A stretch of 64,000 nucleotides of DNA from JBKBIP01 sp046297495. Its GTDB lineage: Bacteria > Planctomycetota > Planctomycetia > Gemmatales > Gemmataceae. Below, piece by piece: positions 50,879-59,757 of the stretch. A program made the translations under genes and the position numbers. The notes under the pieces were generated by a model. The model searched no databases. It was not told the DNA's origin and was given only the letters and a program-made list of their open reading frames with translations. Where the stretch lies: the NCBI GenBank assembly GCA_046297495.1, contig JBKBIP010000005.1:134761-198760 (forward strand). The letters are read 5' to 3'. Every line of letters starts with the position of its first letter. Position 1 is the first letter of the stretch.

Positions 50879-51757
50879 ATGTTGTTTTTGCGCTGGGGGT
50901 TGCTGTTCGTCGTTGTGGTCGTGACCGCCGCGCCGGTGTTGGCGCAAGACGCCGCGCCAGCCGTTGCCATGCAGGTGGAACGAGACATTCCCTTCATGGG
51001 GAACAAGGACACGGCAGGCGGACGGCAAAGCCTGGATGTCTATGCGCCGACGTCGGGAACGCATCATCCCATCATGGTTTGGGTGCATGGCGGCGGCTGG
51101 CGCAAAGGGGACAAGGGGCAAGTCGCCCTCAAACCCCAGGCTTTTGTCACTAAAGGCTATGTCTTTGTCAGCGTCAACTATCGGTTGGTGCCGCAAGTGA
51201 CTTACAAAGAGCAGATGGCCGACCTCGCTCACGCCCTCGCCTGGGTGCATGGCCACGCCAAGCAGTACGGCGGCAACCCGGATCGCATCTTCGTGATGGG
51301 GCATTCGGCGGGGGCGCAGCTGGTCGCCTTGGTCGCCGCCGATGAACGCTATCTGAAAGCCGCCGGGCTGCCGCTGACCGCTTTGAAGGGAATCATCCCG
51401 CTCGACGGCGCGGCCTACGACGTGCCCCAGCGGATCGAAAAAGGGGTGGCGGGGGACCGTAAGGCGTTTTCGGAAGTCTTCGGCGCCGGCCCGGCCAGCT
51501 GGAAAGAAGCCTCGGCCACCACGCATGTCGCCAAGGGGAAAGGCATTCCGCCGTACCTGATCATCCACGTTGCCGACCGCGAACTGTCACGCGACCAATC
51601 CGAACACCTGGCCCGGCTGCTCCGCGCTGCCGGCGTGCCAACCCACGTGTACGCGGCCAAGGGGAAGACGCATGGCTCCTTGAGCCAGGACCTGGGCCAG
51701 CCCGGCGACGAGCCGACCAAAGTCGTGTTTGACTTTCTCGCGGGGTTGAACAAGTAA
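50879..51757 (+). CDS. Exported alpha/beta hydrolase (carboxylesterase/lipase-like)
   Basis: A 292-residue protein from the ATG at 50879; AAGGAG lies 9 nt before it. The signal peptide is RWGLLFVVVVVTAAPVLAQ. The oxyanion hole HGGGW and the nucleophile Ser in GHSAGAQLVALVA identify the hormone-sensitive-lipase/BD-FAE type fold. The acid and His of the triad would be in LIIHVADRELS and KGKTHGSLSQDLG. It should hydrolyse an ester or acyl group outside the cytoplasm. Substrate unknown. It follows xylA on the same strand, which is suggestive of plant-polysaccharide side chains but not proof. Confidence 0.9.
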   Translation: MLFLRWGLLFVVVVVTAAPVLAQDAAPAVAMQVERDIPFMGNKDTAGGRQSLDVYAPTSGTHHPIMVWVHGGGWRKGDKGQVALKPQAFVTKGYVFVSVNYRLVPQVTYKEQMADLAHALAWVHGHAKQYGGNPDRIFVMGHSAGAQLVALVAADERYLKAAGLPLTALKGIIPLDGAAYDVPQRIEKGVAGDRKAFSEVFGAGPASWKEASATTHVAKGKGIPPYLIIHVADRELSRDQSEHLARLLRAAGVPTHVYAAKGKTHGSLSQDLGQPGDEPTKVVFDFLAGLNK

Positions 51758-51788
51758 GGTACGTCCCCCGTTCGCTGGAAACCGGCCA

Positions 51789-52187
51789 TCAATCCCGAAT
51801 CGGTCCATGCTCTTCGGGATTATATCGCTGTATCCATTGAATAATCTCAATCCGGTTGCCATCGGGATCGCGGATGAAGAAACGGTCGGCGCCGGGAATC
51901 TCGGTGGTCTCCTCGATGGGCACGTTTTGTTCGCTCAGGTACCGGCGGGCAGCTTGGGCGTCGAGGACGCGCAGGGCGAAATGGCGGGGGCTGATGGAAT
52001 CAGGCTTGTCCTTGAGCAGCAAGTGAATCTGCGTATCGCCCAGCTGAAACCACAGGGCTACGAAGTCGAACGTGCGCGGCTTGGGAATCTCGTGTAAGCC
52101 GAGGATGTCCCGATAAAACCGCCGACTGCGCTCGACATCGGTGATCAGGATGGAGCAATGATCAATTTGGGAAACGTGTACGGACAT
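51789..52187 (-). CDS. VOC-family (glyoxalase/bleomycin-resistance-like) protein
   Basis: A 132-residue protein of two beta-alpha-beta-beta-beta units. The first begins IDHCSILITDVERSRRFYRDILGL, with the metal-ligand His. The second has HFALRVLDAQAARRYLSEQ and ends FFIRDPDGNRIEIIQW, with the typical DPDGNxIE closing motif. Such proteins bind a divalent metal and act as dioxygenases, isomerases, glyoxalases or antibiotic-binding proteins. The exact reaction cannot be told. It is convergent with the esterase gene. GAGAG stands before the ATG. Confidence 0.92.
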   Translation of the reverse strand: MSVHVSQIDHCSILITDVERSRRFYRDILGLHEIPKPRTFDFVALWFQLGDTQIHLLLKDKPDSISPRHFALRVLDAQAARRYLSEQNVPIEETTEIPGADRFFIRDPDGNRIEIIQWIQRYNPEEHGPIRD

Positions 52188-52286
52188 AGAGTTTCTCTCG
52201 TCAAAAAGTCAGGGCAAGCATCAGGAAAAGCATACCATGTTTAACCCAAGCCATTCGCGTGGCGACCGGCCTGATGGTCCATAAAT

Positions 52287-53123
52287 TTACAACCGAAACA
52301 ACGTCCGGGCGTTTTCCTCAAACACCAGGGGCTGATAAGGGGCAGGGATCATGGAGCAGATAAAGTCGCGGTAGGCGGTCATGGGGACGAGCGGCCAATC
52401 GCTGCCGTAGAGGAAGCGGTTGGGGCGCTCGGCATATTGGAAGGCTTTGCGGACGGCGATGGCGGTTTCGTGCAACATCTCCTGGCGTTCCGGGGCGGTG
52501 AAGGTCGCCGCGTCGCCGACGGCCAAGCCGGACAGGTCGGCCCAGACGTTGACATTCTTATACACCACTTCGGCGGCATCGAGCAGCCAGGGGTTGCCGA
52601 GATGAGCCAGCACGAAACGCACCTCGGGATGATCGACGGCCACCTCATCGACCAGCAGCGGTTGGGCGTATTTGAGCTTGGCGCGCGGCGAGTAGGTGTC
52701 CCCGGTGTGAAAGATGAACGGCACTTTGTAGCGGGCCGCCAATTCGTAATAGGGGACGTAATCAGGATGATCGGGGCCGTAGGGAACGTAGCCCAGGTAT
52801 CCTTTCAAGGCAACCACCCGCCCGGTCGCCAGTGTTTGCTCGACGCGCTGGAGATGGCCGGCGTCGGCGCGCGTCGGGTCGGCAACACCAATGGCGCGCA
52901 GGCCTGGCACCAGCTCGGCCAGCCGCAACGTATCGGCGATCCCCAGCGGATCCATCGTGGACACCTGATAGCAACCCATCGCCAGCACCTGATCGATTTC
53001 CGCCAGCTCCATCTCGCGGCGCAGGGCGGACGCCCGTTCTTCGAGAGGCCGTTCCAACAGCGGATGCAACGGCCCCACCCCCGGCAACCCTGGCGGAACA
53101 ACATGGATATGCGCGTCAATCAT
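52287..53123 (-). CDS. Amidohydrolase-family TIM-barrel metal-dependent hydrolase
   Basis: A 278-residue amidohydrolase_2 protein. The N-terminal metal motif is MIDAHIHVV; other ligands lie in PFIFHTGDTYS, FVLAHLGNPWLLDA and LYGSDWPLVP, the last giving the active-site Asp. Members include decarboxylases and lactonases acting on small organic acids. The ending VFEENARTLFRL is typical. Substrate unknown. No signal peptide. It lies on the same strand as the VOC gene, 99 bp upstream of it, and both could be co-transcribed. Confidence 0.92.
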   Translation of the reverse strand: MIDAHIHVVPPGLPGVGPLHPLLERPLEERASALRREMELAEIDQVLAMGCYQVSTMDPLGIADTLRLAELVPGLRAIGVADPTRADAGHLQRVEQTLATGRVVALKGYLGYVPYGPDHPDYVPYYELAARYKVPFIFHTGDTYSPRAKLKYAQPLLVDEVAVDHPEVRFVLAHLGNPWLLDAAEVVYKNVNVWADLSGLAVGDAATFTAPERQEMLHETAIAVRKAFQYAERPNRFLYGSDWPLVPMTAYRDFICSMIPAPYQPLVFEENARTLFRL

Positions 53124-53146
53124 GAATGTTCAATATACTGCCGAAC

Positions 53147-53169
53147 TTTCGCGCAGTGCGAGCGCGAAA
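53147..53169. repeat. Short palindrome, TTTCGCGC type
   Basis: TTTCGCGC (53147-53154) pairs with GCGCGAAA (53162-53169) around 7 nt. It lies before the amidohydrolase start and resembles the arms of the palindromes at 46151, 57547 and 36299. Confidence 0.45.
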
Positions 53170-53318
53170 CGCGGTTATTCATGATCTCTTAACGGGTGGA
53201 ATTGTTACGACCGGAACAGTTTCAACATAAATGGATGGATCGGTGCGCGGCGCGGCGTCAAGCCGACGTGGATGTCTCACGTCGGATTTGGACGCCGTGT
53301 CGTGCGCCAGATAATTCT

Positions 53319-54809
53319 TCATACTTGAAGCCGCTGCCAGCGCCCACTGGCGAAGCGCCACACGAAGAAAGCGCCGCGGACATGCAGGTCGGCGAACATG
53401 GCCAGCCAGGCGCCGAACAGGCCCAGGTCCATCCCCGGCAGCGTGCCCAGCGGTCCCAGGGATACCTCGGGACGCGTCAGCAGATAGGCCAAGGGGATGC
53501 GCACGCCGAGGAAGCCGATCCAGGTGAACAACAGTGGCACGCGCGTGTCGCCAGCGCCGCGCAGGGCCTGGGTGAAGATGATGCAGCTGGCCAAGGCGGG
53601 CATGGCGAACGCCACCAGCCGCAACGCCGGCACCCCCGCCGCGATGGCTGGCAGCTGTTCCGGCTTGGGGCAAAAGATGCCGAACATGGGCCGGGCCAGC
53701 GCGAAGAACAGCACCCCCATGACACACATCAAGCCGCCGCCGATGGCGAACGCCACCCAGCCGCTATGCGCCGCCCGGTCGGGACGGTTGGCCCCCAGGT
53801 TTTGCCCCACTAACGTCATGGCCGCCATACCGAAGGAGTAACCCGATAGAAACGCCAGCGCTTCCCAGGTCAAGGCGATGCCGTGAGCGGCGGCGGCGGC
53901 GTTACCCAGCTGGTTGATGATGCTGACGAACCAGAGATGCCCCAGCGCTACCGATAGGCTGTCCATCCCCGCCGGCACGCTGATCCGCAGCAGGCGATAA
54001 ATCAGGCTGCCATCGGGAAGACAATAACGCAGCCGCAGCCGCAGCCCCGCGCGCCCGCGTATCAGTACCGCCAGCACGGCCAAGCCGCCGATGGTGAAGC
54101 TCAACGCCGTCCCCCAAGCGATGCCGACGAACCCTAGCGCCGGCACGGGGCCGCAGCCGTAAAACAGGGCCAGCGACAACGGCACATTCACCAGCGTCAC
54201 CCCCGCCAATACCCACATGCCGGTACGAGTGTCGCCCGCGCCGATCAAGCAGGCAATCCCCGCCGCTTCAACGAGTTGAAAGACGAGCAAGCCGAACAAC
54301 GGCTGCAAATAACTCACGGCGAAGACGGCCGCCGCGCCGCGCAACTGCATGAAGGCGACTATGCTCTCCAGTCCCAGCAAGCCCACGCCGGAACCGAGCA
54401 AGCCGAAGATCACCGCCAGCAACAGGGATTGATGCGTGACCTGGCGAGCCAAGCGGCGATCACCGGCCCCGATACAGCGCGCTACCAACGCCGTGCTGCC
54501 GGCGCTAATCAAAACCGCGTAGCTGCTGACGAACCAAGTGAGATATTGCGCGGTGCTTTGGGCGGCTTGATAGGCCACCGCCTCCGCGCCGGCGTCGCTT
54601 TCGACCCTGCCGGCCAGGAAGCGATCCACGATGCCGACCGTGAGGATGAGAAATTGCTGGGCCAGCACCGGCCAGGCCAAAGCCAGCACTAGCCGCCAAG
54701 TCGGTTCACCATGATCGACCACCGCTGGCGAGCGGGGGGCGGATTCTTCATCCTTTTTTCGCTCAAGTCGGCGAATTTTTTTCAAATTTTCTTGTCCTAC
54801 CATGTCCAT
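53319..54809 (-). CDS. MATE-family efflux transporter
   Basis: A 496-residue membrane protein with twelve predicted helices in two similar halves. The first helix starts at LVLALAWPVLAQQFLILTVG. MATE blocks include SAGSTALVARCIGAGD in the first half and MAAMTLVGQNLGANRPDRA in the second, followed by LVAFAMPALASCIIFTQALRGAGDTRVPL. MATE proteins export drugs, cations or metabolites with H+ or Na+. The first 40 residues are a hydrophilic, charged leader (KKIRRLERKKDEE), which is longer than usual; a second Met two codons in is also possible. The gene is divergent from nadA. Confidence 0.93.
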   Translation of the reverse strand: MDMVGQENLKKIRRLERKKDEESAPRSPAVVDHGEPTWRLVLALAWPVLAQQFLILTVGIVDRFLAGRVESDAGAEAVAYQAAQSTAQYLTWFVSSYAVLISAGSTALVARCIGAGDRRLARQVTHQSLLLAVIFGLLGSGVGLLGLESIVAFMQLRGAAAVFAVSYLQPLFGLLVFQLVEAAGIACLIGAGDTRTGMWVLAGVTLVNVPLSLALFYGCGPVPALGFVGIAWGTALSFTIGGLAVLAVLIRGRAGLRLRLRYCLPDGSLIYRLLRISVPAGMDSLSVALGHLWFVSIINQLGNAAAAAHGIALTWEALAFLSGYSFGMAAMTLVGQNLGANRPDRAAHSGWVAFAIGGGLMCVMGVLFFALARPMFGIFCPKPEQLPAIAAGVPALRLVAFAMPALASCIIFTQALRGAGDTRVPLLFTWIGFLGVRIPLAYLLTRPEVSLGPLGTLPGMDLGLFGAWLAMFADLHVRGAFFVWRFASGRWQRLQV

Positions 54810-54915
54810 TCCCGGCGGCGAACCTATAATACCAGCATCAGACGCACGGCCGTCTTAAAAATGAGCCTGATGTGGGTTGATCCTGCGCCACACAAAAAAC
54901 AAGGACTAACCAACC

Positions 54916-55842
54916 ATGAACGACCTCATCGACGAAATCCTCTCTCTCAAAGCCCGCGAAAACGCAACCATCCTCGCTCACTACTATCAAGAGAGTGAAA
55001 TCCAGCAACTAGCTGATTTCACGGGCGATAGTCTCAAACTAGCACGGGCGGCGACCAAAGTGCAGAGCCAAACCATCGTTTTTTGCGGCGTCCACTTCAT
55101 GGCCGAGACCGCCAAGATTCTCAATCCCGACAAACGCGTGCTGCTGCCCGACCTCAAAGCCGGTTGCAGCTTGGCCGATAGCTGTCCCGCCGACCAGCTG
55201 TCCCGCTATCAAACCCTGCTCCGCCAGCAAGGACGCCGGTTCCAAACCGTGACCTACATCAATTCGACGGCAGCGGTGAAAGCCCTGTCGGATTGGATTG
55301 TCACCTCTGGCAACGCCGAGGAGATCGTCCGCCAAGTGCCGGCGGAGGATGAGATTCTGTTCGTGCCGGATCGTCACCTGGGCCAGTATCTCGAAGAAGT
55401 CACCCAGCGAAAAATGATTTTGTGGAATGGCTCGTGCATGGTGCATGAGATCTTCAGCATCGCCGACTTGCTGGCCATGAAGCGCAAGCTGCCCCAGGCC
55501 GTCACCGTCGCGCATCCCGAATGCCCGGCCAACATCCGCGAGCACAGCGACTTCATCGGCGGCACCGAGGCCATGATCCGCTATGTCGAGGGGTATGCCG
55601 AGCCAACCGACTTCCTCGTCGCCACCGAAGCCAACATGCTCTGGCAGCTCCAGCATCAGGTGCCGCGCCACCGTTATCATCCGGTGCCGGGCATCACCTG
55701 CGCCTGCAACAAATGTCCCCACATGGCTCGTAACACGCTGGTCAAGCTGCGCGATTGTTTGGCCCATGGCGCTCCGGAAATTCACTGGCGGCCCGACTTC
55801 GAGCAGGCGCGGGAAGTGTTGCGGCGGAGTTTGTTGAAGTAA
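54916..55842 (+). CDS. nadA: Quinolinate synthase A
   Basis: A 308-residue enzyme that condenses iminoaspartate with dihydroxyacetone phosphate to quinolinate, a step of NAD synthesis. The N-terminal block ATILAHYYQESEIQQLADF is characteristic. The three [4Fe-4S] ligands are expected in AGCSLADSCPAD, HPECPANI and CACNKCPHMARNT. Other conserved parts are FCGVHFMAETAKILNP and VTYINSTAAVKAL. No nadB or nadC is adjacent. The motif GGCTCGCCCGCTAAAC lies 10 bp after its stop. The start ATG has only a weak site upstream, but homologues begin in the same place. Confidence 0.96.
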   Translation: MNDLIDEILSLKARENATILAHYYQESEIQQLADFTGDSLKLARAATKVQSQTIVFCGVHFMAETAKILNPDKRVLLPDLKAGCSLADSCPADQLSRYQTLLRQQGRRFQTVTYINSTAAVKALSDWIVTSGNAEEIVRQVPAEDEILFVPDRHLGQYLEEVTQRKMILWNGSCMVHEIFSIADLLAMKRKLPQAVTVAHPECPANIREHSDFIGGTEAMIRYVEGYAEPTDFLVATEANMLWQLQHQVPRHRYHPVPGITCACNKCPHMARNTLVKLRDCLAHGAPEIHWRPDFEQAREVLRRSLLK

Positions 55843-55851
55843 GCACGGTTT

Positions 55852-55867
55852 GGCTCGCCCGCTAAAC
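55852..55867 (+). repeat. GGCTCGCCCGCTAAAC motif
   Basis: Exact 16-mer, 10 bp after the nadA stop; identical to 29045-29060 and to 62261-62276 on the other strand. Confidence 0.6.
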
Positions 55868-55894
55868 ACGGATTACTGATCACTGGATTTTCCC

Positions 55895-56551
55895 ATGGCG
55901 CTGGTGCCGCATCGCTTTCTGTTCCGCATGGCGTATCGCTGTCCCTATTTGAAGGGGCTGCCGCGCGAAAATGAGGAGCGCTTGCTGGATTTGCCGGCAG
56001 CGTGCCGGATCGACAATTTCGCCTCCCTGGACGAACGGCGCAACTTCGCCGACTTGCGCCTGGCCTGGAACGACTTCGGCTTGGCCGTGCAGGTCGAGGT
56101 GTCAGGGAAGGATCAATTACCCCGGGCTGACGCCGCCAAACCGCGCCATTCCGACGGTTTGGCGCTGTGGCTCGACACCCGCGACGCCCGCGCCAGCCAC
56201 CGGGCCACGCGCTATTGCCATCAGTTTCACTTTCTCCCCACCGGCGGCGGCCCCGACCACGATGAACCCGCCTTCGTGCAGGTGAAAATCCATCGCGCCT
56301 TGCACGACGCGCCGCTGGCCCCCACCCATGCCGTGCTCTTTCGTGGTCAGTCACGCCAGACCGGCTACCTACTCGAAGCCTTTCTGACCTCGGCGGCCCT
56401 GCACGGCTTCGACCCGGAACAGACGCGCCGCTTGGGCTTTTATTATTCGGTGAAAGACGCGGAATTGGGGGAACAAGTGCTGAGCGTGGGGGGAGAATTT
56501 CCCTTCTGGGAAGACCCCAGCTTATGGAGCGTGTTGGAATTGGTCCGTTGA
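55895..56551 (+). CDS. Protein with CBM9/DOMON-like beta sandwich, function unknown
   Basis: A 218-residue protein without a signal peptide. The pattern LRLAWNDFGLAVQVEVSGK, then SDGLALWLDTRDARASH, and LGFYYSVKDAELGEQVLSV resembles the CBM9-like/DOMON sandwich, where the DGLxLWxDTRD segment forms a central strand and loop. In cellulosomal and dehydrogenase proteins that fold binds sugars or heme, but here it stands alone in a cytoplasmic context. It follows nadA by 52 bp on the same strand, which may only be chance. I do not recognise a named family beyond the fold. Confidence 0.65.
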   Translation: MALVPHRFLFRMAYRCPYLKGLPRENEERLLDLPAACRIDNFASLDERRNFADLRLAWNDFGLAVQVEVSGKDQLPRADAAKPRHSDGLALWLDTRDARASHRATRYCHQFHFLPTGGGPDHDEPAFVQVKIHRALHDAPLAPTHAVLFRGQSRQTGYLLEAFLTSAALHGFDPEQTRRLGFYYSVKDAELGEQVLSVGGEFPFWEDPSLWSVLELVR

Positions 56552-56694
56552 GGACAAATCGCTCACGCCCGCCTCATGGTGACAACCAAGAGACATGTCA
56601 GCGTCAAATCGGGCAAATTATAACGGCACGGTAAAGCATACCGAGTTTTCACGGGCCGGGAGGGAACCGATCGGTTGATGGCGCGGGCGTGGCC

Positions 56695-56952
56695 TCAACC
56701 GTTGCTGGTCGTGGGTGTTTCGGTGGTCTGACGTAGAGGACCCCGGTAGGTGATTCGACCCTTGGTCAAATCATAGGGGGAGAGCGCGACGGTGACAGTA
56801 TCACCGGGCAGGATGCGGATGAAGTTCTTGCGAATTTTTCCCGCGATATGCGCGATAATCTCGTGGCCGTTGTCGAGCTTGACCTTGAATTGGGTGTTGG
56901 CCAAAGCGGCCGTCACCTTACCTTGAACCAAGATGGAATCTTCTTTCGCCAT
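56695..56952 (-). CDS. infA: Translation initiation factor IF-1
   Basis: An 85-residue OB-fold protein. The N-terminus KEDSILVQGKVTAALANTQF and the core LDNGHEIIAHIAGKIRKNFIRILPGDTVTV followed by YDLTKGRITYR are diagnostic. It binds the 30S A site during initiation. A ten-residue C-terminal tail (TTETPTTSNG) is added. AGGGAG lies before the ATG, and a strong promoter is visible upstream on the same strand. It is not within a ribosomal protein operon here, unlike in many bacteria. Confidence 0.97.
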   Translation of the reverse strand: MAKEDSILVQGKVTAALANTQFKVKLDNGHEIIAHIAGKIRKNFIRILPGDTVTVALSPYDLTKGRITYRGPLRQTTETPTTSNG

Positions 56953-57114
56953 GAATCGTTCTCCCTAGTTGGGGCCAAGTCCTGCGGTTCCCGATATGGG
57001 TTCCCGATTGGGGTCGCGGCGAGAACTACCTCGCGCGCGTGCCGCTGACGATGGCACAGACTATGAATAGAATACTTCGAGTCCGCCAAGAGCATTGGCA
57101 TGGTGGGGGAAAGT

Positions 57115-57143
57115 ATTATTGGGTATTTTATCGTGTTTGTCAA
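57115..57143 (-). promoter_or_regulatory. Strong sigma70-type promoter for infA
   Basis: On the minus strand: perfect TTGACA (57143-57138), a 17-bp spacer and AATAAT (57120-57115), 163 bp before the infA start. The rest of 56953-57332 contains no gene. Confidence 0.65.
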
Positions 57144-57332
57144 GAATTCGCCAGCACATTTTCCCCCACCGGCGCAATAAGACCCCTTCCGCCACGAAAT
57201 GGATAATTCCCGCGTGAATCCACGGACAATGGCCGTCTGGTAGCCGACTTGAATGAACAAGAGCGCGGTCCCGCGGTCGCCCCTCGATTGGTTTGGCAAA
57301 GTTTGAAGGAATTTAGCTAGGAGACATGCGTC

Positions 57333-57530
57333 ATGTTCCCGCGCCAACTGGAGGAACTCCCCCCGGAACCACTGCGCAAGGAAATTTTTCAAGCGCTGGT
57401 GGAGGCCCAAGACCAGCGCGTTGGCGTCGCCCAATCGCGCAAGTTGGTGGCCCAACGCTTCGGCGTTAGCGTGCAACAGGTGCGGCTGATCGAGCAGGAA
57501 GGAATCGACCACGAGTGGCCGCCGTTATGA
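57333..57530 (+). CDS. Small helical DNA-binding-like protein, 65 residues
   Basis: The ATG at 57333 has TAGGAG nine nt before it. The product is almost entirely helical, with a segment that reads like a helix-turn-helix: SRKLVAQRFGVSVQQVRLIEQEGID, where RFGVS would be the turn. The end HEWPPL is Pro- and Trp-bearing. The N-terminus (LEELPPEPLRKEIFQALVEAQD) could be a dimer helix. It may be a sigma-region-4-like or other small regulator, but no family is named. It lies divergent from infA and is followed by a palindrome. Confidence 0.7.
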   Translation: MFPRQLEELPPEPLRKEIFQALVEAQDQRVGVAQSRKLVAQRFGVSVQQVRLIEQEGIDHEWPPL

Positions 57531-57546
57531 GATGAACTAAGCAACT

Positions 57547-57585
57547 CATCGTTTCGCGCCCTGGATTGCCCCACGCGAAACGATG
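57547..57585. repeat. Palindrome, CATCGTTTCGCG type
   Basis: CATCGTTTCGCG (57547-57558) pairs exactly with CGCGAAACGATG (57574-57585) around 15 nt. It is 17 bp after the small helical gene and is a near copy of 46151-46192. Confidence 0.65.
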
Positions 57586-57681
57586 AAGCCACCATTTCCC
57601 GCACCACGGCTCAGCGGCAGGATGGCGGAGCGGCGTTCCGCTCTACCCTGATTACCCGTCGCTCTTCCTGCTCTTTTCTCT

Positions 57682-58122
57682 TCACAGCAATTCCAGTAAT
57701 TTGCGGGCCCGGTAGGCGAAGACGTCGCCCAGATCGCGTTCGATCTTGCTGGCAGTCATCACCAGGCCGAGCAATCCGCTGGGGGGATCGAACTCAATGC
57801 GATCGGTAACTTGCGTACCGCCGACTACGGTCTCAAAGAGGTGGTTGTGAATCCAACGCGCGAAGGGGCCTTCGCGCTGCTCGTCCACGAAGCGTTGGAC
57901 TGGCTCGAAAGCGGTCACTTCCGAAACGATGCGCTGCGGAATGCCCCACCGCCGGCCTTGAACCACCAGACGCGACCCCAACTCCAGCCGCTCCGGCCCT
58001 TCCACGAGGCGCAAGTTTAACTCCGGCGGTGACACGATGAGCAGGTTGGCCGGCCGCGCAAAAAACTCGAACACGTCGGCAATGGACCGTGACACTTGAA
58101 CGGTCGCTTCAAACACCGGCAT
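57682..58122 (-). CDS. SRPBCC-family ligand-binding protein
   Basis: A 146-residue START/Bet v1-like (SRPBCC) protein from the ATG at 58122, with AGGGAG six nt before it. It begins PVFEATVQVSRSIADVFEFFARPANL, the usual first strand and helix pair, continues through WIHNHLFETVVGGTQVTDRI, and ends in the long C-terminal helix (KIERDLGDVFAYRARKLLELL). The helix-grip fold makes a deep hydrophobic pocket for lipids or aromatic molecules. It lies 35 bp after the MlaD-like gene in the same operon, so a role in lipid handling with that system is a reasonable guess. Confidence 0.9.
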   Translation of the reverse strand: MPVFEATVQVSRSIADVFEFFARPANLLIVSPPELNLRLVEGPERLELGSRLVVQGRRWGIPQRIVSEVTAFEPVQRFVDEQREGPFARWIHNHLFETVVGGTQVTDRIEFDPPSGLLGLVMTASKIERDLGDVFAYRARKLLELL

Positions 58123-58157
58123 GGACGTCTCCCTGGTAGGGTTGGAGCTATCAGATG

Positions 58158-59654
58158 TCAGCGTGGGCCATACGGCGGACAGGGAACCATCGGCACGGCG
58201 GTGGGCGGGTTCTTCAAGCCGGAGCCGGGACGGACCACGCCCCCCAGACCGATGGCTTCGGGATGGCGGGCCAGCTTGTCGGCGAAGACCTCGGCATCGC
58301 GCAAGATGCGTTCCACGCGTGGCATCATGCGGGCCGCCATGCACGAGATGTCCGCCAAGTTGTTGTATAAAGTCGGATCGTTCAGCAACAGGCTCAAGGT
58401 CCCCTCCCCTTGGGCCGCCGCGAACAACACCGACTGCATATCCGTAGTCAATTGATTGATCTTTTCCAGCCCTTCATCCATGTTCTTGGCGAGGTTGTCG
58501 CTCCGTTCCGCGAAGGGTTTCAGCGTCTTTCGCAGGTCGGCGATGGCGCCATCGGCTTGGTCGAGTGACTTTTCCACCCGTTTGAGGGTTTGGTCCATTC
58601 CCTTCGACATTTCCTCGAAGCGGCCGCTGGCGGTGCTGGCGTTTTGCAGCGTAGTGGACAGGTTCTTTTGATTTTCCTCGCTCAAGACGTTCGTGATGCC
58701 GTTCAGGGCTGTCGTCACCTTCTGGCGATTCTCGGCGCTGAGAAACTCACTCATGCCGCGCAGGGTGTTGTTGAAGTTCTTTTGATTCTCGTCGCTGAGC
58801 ACGGCGTTGATGTTCTTGAGCGCGGCGTTGAATTCGCGCTGGTTGTCGTCGGTGAGCAGATTGTTGACTTTCTTGAGGGTGGCGTCGAGGTTATCGATGG
58901 ATCGTGACACCTTGTCTTCATTGGCGGCTAAGAGCTTGTCCAAGCGATCCCCGACTTGCCCCCAGCTGTCGGCGGTCTTCTGGATGCGCTCGTTGGTCTT
59001 CTCGAAATCGGGCACCGTCTTACGCAGCAACTGGGACAACGCGCTCAGCTCTTGGCCGGATTTGCGGAGTTCGGGAATCGCATCCTGCACGGCCTTCCCC
59101 AACGTGCGGAACTCTTTGAGCATATCTTCCGTCTGCGGCGCCATCTTGTCGAAGCGTTCGGCCAGCTTGGCCATGGATTGCAAGGCTTGCTGGGCGGTGG
59201 GCACCACCTCGGACACTTGGTTAGTGAGGGTGCGGGCGTCGGCCTGGCTGGCTCCCTGGACGGTGCCGCCGGTGGGAACGGGGGTGCGCTCGGCGACGGC
59301 GGGGGCATCGGGGCGCGGAAGCAAATCGATGGTCGTATCGCCGAGCAAGCCATGCGTCACGGTGGGAATCTCACTTTGGTACATCACATATCTTCTCTGC
59401 AAGAGTAGCGTGACTTTGACTTGCCCTGTTTCGTTGTCCAGGTCTAGTCCTTGCACTTCGCCGATGGGGACGCCGGAGCGGCGCACGGGGGTACCGTTGG
59501 ACACCCCTTGGGCATTGTCGAGCAGCACGACGTAGCGATTGGTGGACCGGAAGATGGTCGGAAAGCCGCCGAACAAGGTGATCATGGCCGCCAACAGCAC
59601 GATGGCCAAGACGACGAACAAACCGATTTGCAAGCGCAAGCCCTTTTCGCTCAT
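58158..59654 (-). CDS. MlaD/MCE-family protein with long helical C-terminus and 19-residue repeats
   Basis: A 498-residue protein with an N-terminal membrane anchor (QIGLFVVLAIVLLAAMITLF) followed by the MCE domain (YVVLLDNAQGVSNGTPVRRSG, VTLLLQRRYVMYQSEIPTV). From about residue 140 it is almost wholly helical with heptad features. At about 265-340 four 19-residue repeats occur, with the pattern LSxENQKNFxxTLxxIxxV. Family knowledge: MlaD/MCE rings with an ATPase and MlaE permease move phospholipids across the periplasm; a long helical tail can form a tunnel, as in PqiB/LetB-like proteins. The ATPase gene is immediately upstream. MlaE is not in the window. Confidence 0.9.
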   Translation of the reverse strand: MSEKGLRLQIGLFVVLAIVLLAAMITLFGGFPTIFRSTNRYVVLLDNAQGVSNGTPVRRSGVPIGEVQGLDLDNETGQVKVTLLLQRRYVMYQSEIPTVTHGLLGDTTIDLLPRPDAPAVAERTPVPTGGTVQGASQADARTLTNQVSEVVPTAQQALQSMAKLAERFDKMAPQTEDMLKEFRTLGKAVQDAIPELRKSGQELSALSQLLRKTVPDFEKTNERIQKTADSWGQVGDRLDKLLAANEDKVSRSIDNLDATLKKVNNLLTDDNQREFNAALKNINAVLSDENQKNFNNTLRGMSEFLSAENRQKVTTALNGITNVLSEENQKNLSTTLQNASTASGRFEEMSKGMDQTLKRVEKSLDQADGAIADLRKTLKPFAERSDNLAKNMDEGLEKINQLTTDMQSVLFAAAQGEGTLSLLLNDPTLYNNLADISCMAARMMPRVERILRDAEVFADKLARHPEAIGLGGVVRPGSGLKNPPTAVPMVPCPPYGPR

Positions 59655-59757
59655 GGGGGCATCCTCTCAGTGGGGGGCGAGCGAGGGACGGTAGGCCTCC
59701 GGTGGTTCGGCGCTACCGGGGGACTTACGGCCCCCGCTCGCCTTGGAAGATGGTTTC

